From Beroe forskalii (lineage: Eukaryota; Ctenophora; Nuda; Beroida; Beroidae), in contig WFMF01000227.1 in assembly GCA_011033025.1 (NCBI GenBank), positions 62,001-126,000 on the forward strand: 64,000 nucleotides of DNA. The letters are read 5' to 3'. The notes beneath the pieces are model-generated. The model saw nothing but the letters and a program-made list of their open reading frames with translations, did no database searches and was not told the origin of the DNA. A program made the position numbers and the translations under genes. Shown piece after piece: positions 21,301-32,107 of the stretch (its first letter is position 1; the number at the start of each line of letters is the position of its first letter).

Positions 21301-24300
21301 ATCTTTCACCTTTTTAATAATCTCACCCCTTTTAACCCCTCTTCAGATCGACACTGCTCACCCCTTTTAACCCCTCTTCAGATCGACACTGCTCACCCCT
21401 GTTTACCCCCTCTCCAGATCGACACTGCTCACCCCTTTTTACCCCCTCTTCAGATCGACACCGCCGGCCTCTCCTCTGAAGTAGACACAGCCCTGCCCCA
21501 CCTCCGACACACCGTCTCCCCCTCCCGGTCCAAGATAACGGAGGACCTGGAGCAGCTAGCTAAACAGCAGGAGATCCTGGCGGCAGAGATGAAGAAGTAC
21601 CTAGCCGAGGATATGTCACGTGCTGCCATGATGATGGATGGGGACATGAAGTGAGATTTTTCAGATGGGTGTTTCTTATTTGAATGGGCATTTCTTTGAA
21701 TGGTCATTTCTTGAATACCTAGTCATGAAAATGATACTTCATGATAGATTTCAGACTTCTACAATCTACATGAAGTACGTAAGATACTCAAATAAACACT
21801 CTAAATAATCTTGATCAGTTTATCAAGTTGATAACTTACTCGCATGATCTCAATCCACAGGAAAGAGTTAGATCGTGAGATGGAGGAGAGAGTGCGTCAC
21901 ATGTCCACCCTAGGATCCCAATCCCAGCGGGAGATCTCCAAGAAGATCTCCCAGAGTCGGGAACAGGGCTCTCAGACCCGGATAGGTGTAGACAGGGAGA
22001 AGATGCAGGCTAGTGATCGACCATTTCTCAATGAATCCGGTCTCGGTTTCAGCTAAAAACGCCCGTTTAACCGATATTTCGATTTTGCTTCGGTCAACCG
22101 AACGTTTCCCTAAACAGTTGATTGTAAAATCAAAATATTCTGTTACGGTTTTCTGTTTGCTAAAAACGCCAAGTTAACCGGTATTTCGCTTCAGTTAACC
22201 GGTCGTTCTTTAATGCAGGCTAACATGAAGAAGAGAATGCAGCAGAAGCAGCAAGATAGGAGGAGGAGGAGTGGGGAAAGTGTCAGCACTGAGGTATGTG
22301 ATGGATAAGCAAATACATGATATATTCATTTGAATATCTGTACAATTTTTGAGCGAATAGAATTTTCGTTTTCCTTACTTTTCGTTTTCCCTACTTTTCG
22401 TTTTCCTTATCTTTCGTTTTCCCTACTTTTCGTTTTCCCCTATTCCGTTTTCCTCTATTCCGTTTTCCTCTATTCCGTTTTCCCTACTTTCCTTTTTCCT
22501 CAATTTCCTTTTCCTCTATTCCGTTTTCCCTACTTTCCGTTTTCCCCAGGCACTGGGGGAGTACGCCTCAGAAGGGGACGTGTACCAGACTGACCTGCCT
22601 GAGGATGTCAGGGCGAGGGAGGGTCTCAAGCAGGACATACAGCTGGAGGCGGACATGACGGACGCCATGGTGGCCATGTTGGATGTGGTGGACGAGTGTC
22701 AGAGAGATGAGGAAAATGCAAGGGTTAGAGGAAATATAGAAATATAATTACAGTCTAATTACAGATTGAAAGTAATTTCAGACCGCCTGCTTAGAAAATT
22801 GGGATGAAATAAGCTTTTTTGGCAATTCATAAAATTACACGATATTATCAAGTTTCATGAAAATGAGACAATGGGAAGTGGATAAAACTGGCATTTAAAC
22901 TCCTCCTCCTCTACCAGGTGCTGAGGGATCTAGAGAAGAGTCTGCAGGGTAAGTTAGCTGGGGAGAGCAGTGCTATCATAGCAGCTTACAACGCCAGCGT
23001 GGGGGCCGTGTCAGAGAAACTAGGCAAGGAAAAGGGCAGGGCTAATGACAGGGTGGCAGAGAGACTGGCAGCTAGGAAGAGGATGAGGGAGGAGTTGTAC
23101 AACAAACAGGTCAACGAGGAAGTGGTGCATGAAGTGGGACTAGCAAAGATCGGTCCTTTCATTACTGCAGCATTGTGTCATTATATTTGATATATTTCTT
23201 TTAAGCTTTGTGAGTTTTCGTGGAATAAGGTGTGTTTAACTTGAACGAGGATTATCAGATGGTATTCGAAAGCCTCTGACCTTGTAATCTATCATATCAG
23301 TCAAACCTACCCTATCACCACAAAGTCTTGACTTCCTATTAACATCTTTATCAGATCGGACTCTCTGAAAGTGATGTTATGGAGGAAGTAAACGCTCTCT
23401 CAGACAAGATAACATCCCAAAGTGAGCTGGATCTAAAGGACAAGAAGGAGGAACTCCTCAAGAAACTTGATGAGAAGCGGACATCCCTCGTCAATGATCT
23501 TGCCAAGGTTTGATACTCCGGTGTTATTCTCTTAGTGGCTCAGTGAGTTTGAGATTCGATCGTAGCGTTTTTGAACCAAGCATAATCTTCTCTTTCGTCT
23601 TGATCTCCTTTAATACCTATCTCTCTACTTTAGAAATTTTTCAGGAACATGAGGAGTCTGAAGAGAGAGACTCCCAGGAGGCCAGTGAGCGACACCAGTC
23701 CATCTCCTCCTCCCTTGATGACAAAGTGGCTGCTGTCTTAGCTGCCCGGAGAGCTCAGTTCAAGAAGGAAATGGCAGAGAAGGAGGGTTCTCTTCAGGAA
23801 GATGAGAAGGAGAGGCTGCTAGCAGAACACGCGGCAGAGTTGGCTAAATTAGAGAAGACTCTAGCGGGACAGAAAGATAAGCAGTTGCACAGTTTGAAGG
23901 CAAGGATGGAAGAAAGGATGAAGTTGAAGGCGAAGAGGAGGAAAGAAAGTGGGAAGACTGAGTTACAGAGCATTGAAGAAGCAGAAGAAAAAGAGAAGAA
24001 TAAGTTGGAGGATGAAGAGATAAGGAAGAAGGAGAAAGCTGCGTTATCCACAGTAGTCCATGACATGGTGGATGTTGGGATGGACGCTAAAGCACAGTCT
24101 CTCATTCACCATCTTCTCAACCAGCGACATGTCAAGGAACGGATTGTTCTGGAAAAGCAGCAGAAATCCAACATGAAGACTGCCCTGCAGAAGACTAAGA
24201 GTGACTTCCTGATTGAGAGGGAAGCTGAGAGAGATGAGCTGCTGGCCCATCAGGAGCGAGAAATAGAAGCTGTGATGGAGGAAGCACTGACCTTATCACC

Positions 24301-27300
24301 GGAACTCCTTGCCAAGAAACAGGAAGAACTGAGGAGGCAGCACAACAAGGAACTCAGTAAGTTCGATGAAGACTCCGGGAGACTTCTCAAGGAAAGGGAA
24401 GGTGAAGTGATCGCTGAGAAGAAAGCTGAGTTTGCTGAGGAGGTTCTGAAGTTGAAGGAACGACAGCTCCTAGAACTGAGCAAAACACTGCGTGACATGA
24501 CGGGTAACGATGAACAAGCCTCAAAGTACGCAGATCAAGCGGATAAGATCGCTGCTGAAGCCCAGGAACACCGGGATAGGATCAAAAGGGAGACGGCAGA
24601 GAAGATGGAAAGGTTGAAAGCGGAGAAGTTGCAGCGTGAGGAGGAGATACAGAAGAAGATGGCGGCTGAGTTGCAAACCATGGAGAAGGAGTTGGAGGAG
24701 GAAGAAAAGAGGCACCAGCTCAGAGAGAACGAGATAGACAAACAACACGATCTCCTGGCTAAACGGAAGATGAACGAGAGGGAGAAGGAACTACAGAACG
24801 AGTTGAGGAATGCTAACGAGGTGGAAAAGGACGCTATTCTGGCTAAGTATAACGAGGATGTGAAGAAGATAACGTCCATGATGAACAGCGAGAAGGAGAA
24901 GAGTGTTAACAAGCTGAAGGATCAGTTGGAGGCAAGGCGGAATAAGCGGAAGGTCGCCACGTTGAAGAAGATTGAGGAGAAGAAAAGTCAGGAGATGGAG
25001 GAGCTTGAGACGAAGCTGAGTAAGACTAAATCTGCTGCTCTGATGGAGGAAGCGAACAGTTTGCATGGCATGGCAGGTAACACGTTCCTAACTGCCCCTA
25101 CTCAGTCTTTAGAGGTTTCAGAGGAGGAGAGAAACGCTGCAACCCTCAAAATATTCGAAAATACGGATATTTTCAAGCAGTTGACGTCTATTGAAGAGAT
25201 GTTGGGGTTGGGAGGAGGGAAGAATCTGCAGAAGAGGACAGGGGAGGATAAGGCGAGGCCGTATATAGACTTGAGGGATGCTCAGTGGTCGAATAGTGAT
25301 GCTCTGCGTCCTATGGATGTCTCAAACCTGTCTCCGAGCAACTTTGTCATTTACAGGTACTTAATTTATCAAAATTAATCCGTTCAAATGCTTGATGAAA
25401 GAATTTGATAGAATTTTTTCGAAAGATGTAGAACTATATACCATTTTGAGGTAGAATTCTGCCTGATTGGAAGTTGATACATTGAACGATTATTTGTCAT
25501 TCTCTTCGCAGATTTGGACTGTTCCTGTCAAAGCTTCTGAAACATCGCTGTGGATTCCCAAACACTACGGTCTTGTTGGCTGACACCCTTCCTCATAACA
25601 ACTATCTGAAGAATGCTTACAGACATTCTTATCACTATGAGGTATACTTAGCACTAGGAGGAACTCTCAAAGTATGTCAAACGGAATTTCAAATCTGTTT
25701 TCATATTGCTTTTGAAGCGCGAAGCTCCGCTTTTCCATCGTTGTGTGCATGTCTGAATGAGATTGATTTTCCTAAACATTTCGTATTTTCCTGGAATATA
25801 AAACTTCAGGAGGAGAAAGAGATCCTGTTCGTGAGGAAGGAAAGGACGGAGAGTGTTGGGGAGTTCTGCGTGGTGATAGCACACGCCCTCTCACACATTC
25901 ACATCCAGGGTTAGTTGTACATTGTGTATAGTGTACATTGTACACTCTATACATTATACATTGTACAGGGTGTACAGTGTACATTGCCCATATCCAAAAA
26001 GCCGCGAACCAGCAAACCTGGTTCGGAGGAAATTTTGAGCCGGAGGAAATTTTTGGGGAAAACGGAGGAAATTCTCGGCAGAAAGCTAGTACAGAAAATT
26101 TGATTTTCTGTAATCTGTACTGTACTGTGTTTTACCCGAATTGCATTTGAATGGATCAATAAATGAAATTAGGATGTATAAACCGTATCAGAAAGATATT
26201 CAATGTGGAATGTGCAAAAACGTGCCTGCATGCACACAATCTGAATCGGCATCTTCAGAGGCATCATCCCTCCATGTGAGCACCTTCCCAAGCAAATTAA
26301 ATTGATTCATATGCGAAAAACTTTGAAAATTTTTGCCTTCGACAGGCTGTTGTGATGTCACTAAATTGGTCAGGAATAATTTCAGAAACAGTTTCAGATG
26401 TATTATGTAAGACTTTCAAATTTTTTGCCTGTAATCAATCCAATTATAACTAACATTACGTTTAACAAATTCATATTCAATAAAACTTAAAAATTTTCGC
26501 CTGTGGCGGGCTGTCATGATCAAATTATGCTGCTAGAATGAGGTAAAACAGGTTCCAAATTTTTACGCCTGCGGCGCGTTGTTGTGATCAAATTATGTTA
26601 CTGAATTGGTCCTAGACAGTCTCAGAGGTAAAACAGGTTCCAAATTTTTCGCCTGCGGCACGTTGTTGTGATGAAATTATGTTGCTGAATTGATCCTAGA
26701 CAGTCTCAGAGGTAAAACAGGTTCCAAATTTTCGCCTGCGGCGGGCTGTTGTTATCAATTTATGCTATTAAATTGGCCAAAGACACAGTGTGAGTCTTAG
26801 ACATGTAAAACTTTCGAAGGACAGTGTCAGTAGGATTCGAAATCAAAAAGTCTACATGCAATTGACTGACTGTTCGTGATATTGCAAGTTTATCAAAATA
26901 ATTGCTTTTGTTTGATAATAATCATTGAAGAAGCCAATTTTGAGACCTGTTTGCTTCGCTGGCAAAATGGAATCAATTTCAAAAGCGAAGCAAGTAGACA
27001 GCGAAATAGGCTAAAGTTTTGTGAATGAAGCGAGTAGGCTGCGAAATGGGCAAAAATTTCTGGTTCGGAGGAAATTTTTTATTTTTTGGATATGGGGTAC
27101 ATTGTACTGGACATGTAGTTCTGCGTGGTGATAGCACACGCTCTCTCACACATCCACATCCAGGGTTGGTTGTACATTGTGTATAGTGTACATTGTACAC
27201 TATAAATTGTACAGGGTGTGTACACTGCACACTGTACTGGGTGGAAAGTTTTGTGTGCCCACTCCCCCTCCTAATACTCACTCCCCTTTCATTGCCCACT

Positions 27301-29225
27301 CCTCCCCCTCAACTCCCACTCCTCTCCCCTCCCCTCAACTCCCACTCCTCCCCCTCAACGCCCACTCCTCCCCCCTCAACTCCCACTCCTCCCCTCAACG
27401 CCCACTCCTCCCCTCAACTCCCACTCCTCCCCTCAACGCCCACTCCTCCCCCCTCAAATCCCACTCCTCACTCAATTCCCCCTCAATTCTCCTCTCAACG
27501 CCACTCCTCTCCCCTCCCCTCAACTCCCACTCTTCCCCCTCAACTCCCACTCCTCCTCCCCTCAACTCCCACTCCTCTCCCCTCCCTCAACGCCCATTCC
27601 TACCCCTCAACTCCCACTCCTCCCTCAATTCCCACTCCTCTCCCCCAGATATGCGGGATGACAGCAACCCCTTCTTCCTGCGACACTTCCACCGAGCTCT
27701 GAGAGTTATCTGCGCCGACATGTTCTTTGGGAGGGCTTCCAACGCTCCACTAGCTGCTCTACACATGGGCCTGCAGAACGAAAAGAGGTAACTCCTTATA
27801 TTAGATCTCCTTTATACCAGGTCTCCCTTATATCAGATCTTTATAAGTATAGACCAGATCTGCTTGATTTTTCAATGAGCGTTTACTTCTCCTATAACTC
27901 ACATTCAACCTTCACCCCACCCTAACCCTCTCACCTCTCCTTTTTGACCTTCCTGCTTCCTCTGTTCAATTCACCCTTCCCATGGCTCTCCCACAAACAT
28001 TATGGCAAATAAGTACTTTCTCACTTTGAGAGCTAGGTAGATACCGCACAGACAGCATATAGCTTCTAACAACCCATTTCAGCAATACTTGGGAGTACGC
28101 CCTGTCTCTGGGTCGCTCATCAGCACAGAAGTACGACATCGTCAACTCCCTCATCGACACCAAAGTCAAGGAGCCGAGCAGTCTAGAATTCACTCCACAC
28201 CACCTTCTCTCCAGACTTGAAGTCGCCAAAAATACCGGTAAGAGAAAATGCCCGTGAGCAAAAATACTGGTAAGCAAAAATGACGGTGGTGAGCCTAATG
28301 TTTATTTATGATTTCAAAATCGAGGAGCTAGGTGTTTAATCGATTAACCTACTGATACGAGAGGATTTCGGAAGTTTCTATCTTTGTTTTGCAGATGTTT
28401 CGTTTATTAATTTAACTTGATCCAGGTCTGATGGGAGATTTGCAGTCTCTCCTGAAGTCTGAAGAAACGAATCCTTCTTCATACTTGGAAAGCAAGATTG
28501 AAACACTGGAGAAACTTCCCCCAGGGTCCATCACAACGACGAACAAAAGGATTTGTCCATAATTCTAACTATGTGGTTCTTATTCGTGCTATTTTGAAAC
28601 TTACTTTGATTAATAATTGAATTCAAAAAGACTACTCATACGTATTTTCATAATCTTACTTTTTAATTTTGTCACACCTAAATGGCACAATTTTTGATCT
28701 CCATGATCAGATAGGCATTCTTAAAATGAACTTTTGCCTACAAATCTTGACCCAGATTAAGAATTACGAAGACCTGATGGAGTCCCAGAGGGAAACCATG
28801 GATCTGCAGGTGGACTTACTGTCTGCTGAGCTGTTAGATAACGTCAAGGAATTCCGGAAAACTTCTCAATCTGCGGTATGAACCTTGTGTCTCTATGAGC
28901 CCATTATATTCAAACGTTATAGATAGTGCAATAAGATGTTGATACCGTAGGTAAAATTACGGTGGTGCGAAATACCACGTGCGCGGCTTTTTCAAATCCA
29001 ATGAATAACAGCCATTTTCCTTTTAGTAAAAGGAAAATGGCTGTCAGTCGTTGGATTTGATCGATGCCGTCCTTACACTTACAGCATTAAATTCCGCAGG
29101 CAATAAGTTCTAAGGAAAGTACCACCTCTCGTCTTGAACACCTAAAGAAGTCGAGGCAGTACCTTGCTGAAAAGATAGATCTTATCAACAGGGAGAAGAA
29201 TAAGAAGACTTCTGATTCGTTATAA
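18360..29225 (+). CDS. Gene A: large uncharacterised coiled-coil protein, about 19 exons
   Basis: I do not recognise the family. Supported exons: 18,360-18,470; 19,666-19,780; 20,044-20,390; 20,495-20,635; 20,791-21,165; 21,454-21,650; 21,861-22,008; 22,219-22,293; 22,550-22,723; 22,918-about 23,109 or 23,148; 23,355-23,507; 23,645-25,356; 25,512-about 25,672; 25,810-25,909; 27,649-27,787; 28,083-28,237; 28,426-about 28,520; 28,756-28,875; 29,100-29,225 (stop). Order: a helical N-terminus (KDLIPLIEKLIELLKNSGG); two repeats of the type GKLYDSEGNVV and GKLYDKDGNLI; over 800 residues of charged Lys/Glu coiled coil; then a folded-looking domain (NTTVLLADTLPHNNY, GEFCVVIAHALSHIHI, NPFFLRHFHRALRVICADMF); then a short coiled-coil tail. 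The ATG at 18,360 is the first in frame, but earlier exons cannot be excluded. Length and layout suggest a cytoskeletal or ciliary scaffold, which is inference only. Confidence 0.75.
18527..19514. mobile_element. 988-bp foldback transposable element with TA target duplication
   Basis: Begins CAGGGTGTTTCATA and ends TATGAAACACCCTG, with TA immediately outside each end. Arms of about 355 bp (18,527-18,885 and 19,157-19,514) are near-perfect reverse complements around a unique centre of about 270 bp. No transposase is encoded. A TA duplication and CAGGG ends fit a non-autonomous Tc1/mariner-like element. It lies in gene A intron 1. The arm 2 copy of that intron runs straight across the insertion point. 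Confidence 0.85.
20041..20250 (+). repeat. Tandem copies of gene A exon 3 with its acceptor (three units)
   Basis: Units of 84-90 bp start at 20,044, 20,134 and 20,218. Each has a 3' splice site (ttcag|GAGTCC), coding sequence ending DESSRK, and a run reading GIFSDYHSLIPPCIS before the next acceptor. All three units stay in one open frame, so they can be read through as 28-30 residue protein repeats or spliced from any acceptor. The degraded arm 2 sequence shows about four units. Confidence 0.8.
21335..21460 (+). repeat. Four-fold duplicated 3' splice site of gene A
   Basis: CTCTTCAGATCGACACTGCT or a close variant occurs four times at 35-39 bp spacing. Only the last copy (ATCGACACCGCCGGCC) leads into the exon starting 21,454. 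The three upstream copies carry the same acceptor and the first eight exon bases. Confidence 0.75.
22370..22549 (+). repeat. Pyrimidine-rich array forming a gene A splice acceptor tract
   Basis: Repeats of TTTTCGTTTTCCCTAC and TATTCCGTTTTCCTC run directly into the acceptor CGTTTTCCCCAG at 22,549, so the polypyrimidine tract of this intron is itself a minisatellite. Confidence 0.7.
25912..27175 (+). repeat. Insertion flanked by duplicated gene A exon end
   Basis: The last about 50 bases of the exon ending at 25,909, its donor and the following TTGTACATTGTGTATAGTG palindromic run are repeated at about 27,118-27,245. Between the copies is a block bounded by CCCATATCCAAAAA (near 25,987) and its complement TTTTTTGGATATGGG (near 27,085), with GGTTCGGAGGAAATTTT at both ends in the same orientation. 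The downstream copy is not an obvious functional exon because no acceptor precedes it. This looks like an insertion plus local duplication within one intron. Confidence 0.6.
26330..26760. repeat. Tandem repeat of about 95 bp in a gene A intron
   Basis: At least three good units and older, weaker ones upstream share GGTAAAACAGGTTCCAAATT, CGCCTGCGGCGGGCTGTTGT and AATTATGTTGCTGAATTG. It lies inside the inserted block between 25,985 and 27,105. No coding content. Confidence 0.7.
27265..27648 (+). repeat. CTCCCCTCAACTCCCACTC minisatellite ending in a splice acceptor
   Basis: About 20 imperfect units of roughly 19 bp, purely pyrimidine plus A on the plus strand. The final unit becomes the acceptor CTCTCCCCCAG used by the gene A exon at 27,649. 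Long open frames through it are low-complexity artefacts. Confidence 0.75.
28994..29058. repeat. Palindrome in a gene A intron
   Basis: AAATCCAATGAATAACAGCC and ATTTTCCTTTTAGT are followed at once by TAAAAGGAAAATGGCTGTCA and GTTGGATTT, giving a stem of about 30 bp with almost no loop. It lies between the last two gene A exons. Confidence 0.7.
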
Positions 29226-29769
29226 GACACAGCTGTTTTCAGCATTTCATAAACATTTGCTAACAATTTTTTACAATTTTGTAGCTGTCAATGACTGATT
29301 AGACGACACTTTTTTCAGTTTATAACGTAGGTATTTCGAAATAATTTAGTTTTTAGCAGTAATTATGTATATTTAAAGTTTTATTTAATATGTAATCAAT
29401 TTTTACTGTACAGATCAAACCGTGACATTGACAATTGACATTGCCTTAGCTAACAATCAGTAACCCACATAATTATAAAATCATGCAGACTGATATTAAT
29501 TGAACATTTTAAATTTGATGAAGTTCGACTTTTGATTTCATGTTTATCACTTTTGCATGCTTCAAAACAATTTTTATTGATTTCAAAGTTGATAATTATA
29601 AAATTCATTTGATATTTGCACTTTCAAACAATGAGAATATCGATAATGTTTAGCACTACCAAACTTGTTTGTTGTCGTTTTGCATTTACCATGCCTTTCT
29701 CAAAGTCAGTGTATGAATCGAATCAGAATATTATGGTAACATGTTGATGTTGCATTGCTTGACTATGGT
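29226..29769. other. 3' flank of gene A, no gene
   Basis: AT-rich sequence after the gene A stop codon; no coding signal seen. Confidence 0.4.
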
Positions 29770-30880
29770 TACGATCGAACTTGTCTGACCACTCGCCTTC
29801 GGCGGGCCGCGAAGGTAACGTCAAACTGCACTGCCAAGATCGACCCTTCTAAGAGTAAGACTAAGAGTTAGCTCGCATAGGTCAACTTCAAGGTGTGCCT
29901 TGGCCTTCGGCGGACGCGCGCCGAAGGCGAAGGGGTCAGGCAACGTCTGACAATGCTTACGCGCGCAGTGCTTGAGCTTCATACGAAGAAGCGCGCAACA
30001 CGAACCGGAACGTTGCACCGCACGAGCGATTCCTAAGCCCGCATAGGTTTGCTTAACACGTATACCCCTGTTTGTTCCCCTAACCAGGGGCGTCGCGAAA
30101 CGCTTGCCGCGCACTCCGTGCGCGTAACCAGGGTCCTGGTTAGGTGTTAGGGCAACCCTGTTTGCGTTGCACGCGCCAGTGCTTTCCTATGGGAAGCGCT
30201 CTCATACGGAAAGCGCTTTCCTAAGCCCGCATAGGTGTGTGTACGCGCTACGCAAACAGGGGTATACGTGTTAAGCAAATGCGGGCGAAGGAACGCATAG
30301 TTGTGCATACGCGCACAACGCGCCAGCGCCTCCCTACGGGGAAGCGTACTGGCACTTCGCAACAAAAACAGGGATACACATGTTTAGCAGCACGAGAGCG
30401 AGGGTTGCCCGAGTCTTCAGTCTTGACGCGCGAGAGCGCGTGGAGACCCGGAGGGAGCCTAGCAACGCCTATTCCTAAACCCGCATAGGTGTGTGTACGC
30501 GCGGCGCGGGCGCTTCCAGACTCTGCGAGTCGGACGCGCGCGCGAGGGGGCCTGGGTCAGGATTTGTTAGGTTTAGGATAAGGATTAAGGTTAGGGCTTG
30601 GTTAGGGCAATGGTTAGGTTTAGGATACAAAAAAAATTGACGTTTAGATCTGTGACGTCACTTTGCCCTAACCCAGGCCCTGGTTACGCGCACGGAGTGC
30701 GCGGCGCGGCAAGCGGCAATCGACACCCCTGGTTAGGGGAAGACGTCACTCAGAGCCGTTTATATGGGAGACATACCCTGATTCTTGAGAGGGTCTGTCA
30801 ATGTCAGACAACGCGCAACCTGCAACGCAAACAGGGATATACAAGTTTAGCAATATCTTTGAGCTTTTGTGCTTCGGCGA
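29770..30880. repeat. GC-rich palindromic island
   Basis: Sharply different from its surroundings: CpG-rich with many CGCGCG runs. It contains inverted and direct copies of a module. CCTAAGCCCGCATAGGT occurs near 30,030, 30,220 and 30,475. AACACGTATACCCCTGTTTG near 30,055 is the complement of CAAACAGGGGTATACGTGTT near 30,253, and diverged forms lie near 30,362 and 30,825. CCTGGTTA/TAACCAGG motifs recur. Degenerate TTAGGG-like runs lie near 30,560-30,625. Open frames within it are Arg/Ala-rich by-products of base composition. Confidence 0.75.
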
Positions 30881-31265
30881 TGAGAGAGTGGCAAGCAATT
30901 TTAATTTTCGAAATACCTTAGGTCCTTAGAGAGAGTAGAAGACCAAAAGGGTAAAGATGTTTTCATTTTGTAAGTTTTTTGTAGCAGGGATATTTATTGT
31001 TTCTCTATCTTTTCAATTTTGATACGAGTGTTGATGTTACACCAAAATGGTAAGACATTTCATCACAACCCTGAGAAATGAATGCTCCCTGCATTCATAT
31101 GTACAACCTCGTATTTTGTAAATCCTGATGTTTATGACCCTTGTTTACATCTCCCTCTTACATGCAACTGTCTTGTAAGCATGGCCCAAGTGTTAGAAAA
31201 AGCATTTTAGATGTTCTCAGATTGTATCTGAATGGATTGTATTTCTTATTTGAAATCCATTTTAG

Positions 31266-31923
31266 GCAAAGCTTCAATTTCAGTCATGTATGATCCAAAT
31301 TCAAGCATGTTGCCTAGTCCAAATCGTGGAAAGAGGAGGACAAGCACAGCATCACCTAGATTACCGCATTCCATGCATCAAGGAAATAACTTCAATTCAC
31401 CAAGATTTTCAAGGTTAGTTTATTTTCAATATGAGAAAAATGACTTATGAGATGCTGAAATGATCTTTTATGAAATGATCTTTTATTCTTGCAGTTTGCT
31501 ACATCACGTGCAGTTTTGATACATTTCTCAAACATCCTTTACCTACAGAGCACCAGATCGATTCCAGCCATACCATGGATCTGGAAACAGAGGTTACCAG
31601 CAAGATTCAAGACAATTTACACCAAGATATAGATCTATGAATGGAGCCATGAAGGATCGTCACCGGTAAATTGGTATTCAAATTTTGTGCCTTTATTCAA
31701 ATATTCTACCTGAAGAACAGGAATGGTTCAATGAAAACCAGGTACACACTACACATGCTTGTGAGTAGATACTATTCTCTCCTCTTAGAAATCAATCATT
31801 TCAGAACTGTAGTTATGAAGACATGAAGCACAGAAAATTCACCTCTGGGAATAATTTGTTTCACCCATCAATGTTTGCTGATCCTTGGAAAGATATTTCA
31901 TCTGATGCTAAACCAATTTTCAA
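31266..31923 (+). CDS. MPLKIP (TTDN1)-like protein, three 3'-side exons, end lost at duplication breakpoint
   Basis: Three plus exons with canonical sites and matching phases: 31,266-31,413, 31,549-31,665 and 31,789-31,923. They encode a Ser/Arg/Asn/Gln-rich peptide (YDPNSSMLPSPNRGKRRTS, FQPYHGSGNRGYQQDSRQF) ending GNNLFHPSMFADPWKDI. The last segment matches the conserved C-terminal motif of M-phase-specific PLK1-interacting protein (PSMLEDPW in vertebrates), and the Arg/Ser/Gly-rich lead fits that family. The third exon ends in a donor (AA|gtgagt), so one more exon is expected, but after about 180 bases the arm 2 breakpoint at 32,108 begins. Upstream exons before 31,266 are not identified. 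Orthology rests on one motif and composition. Confidence 0.45.
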
Positions 31924-32107
31924 GTGAGTCCTAAATCTGTGTAATCATTTATTTTTGTCAACAAAATAAATAATACCAATTGACTGTTTATTCCATCCAT
32001 TGTAATTTAGATGATGTGTTACAATAATGTAATATATATTTGAATTGAGTAATTGAATTGTTGATTATCAGCTTTACAGTACAATTACAATTATTTTTCG
32101 TTTCAAA

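Noticed and set aside
27177-27791. Open frames of Pro/Ser/Thr over the CTCAACTCCCACTC array
   Set aside because: Translation of a pyrimidine minisatellite that serves as the acceptor tract for the exon at 27,649.
29821-30921. Arg/Ala-rich open frames in the GC-rich island
   Set aside because: Composition-driven, present on both strands, with no conserved motif.
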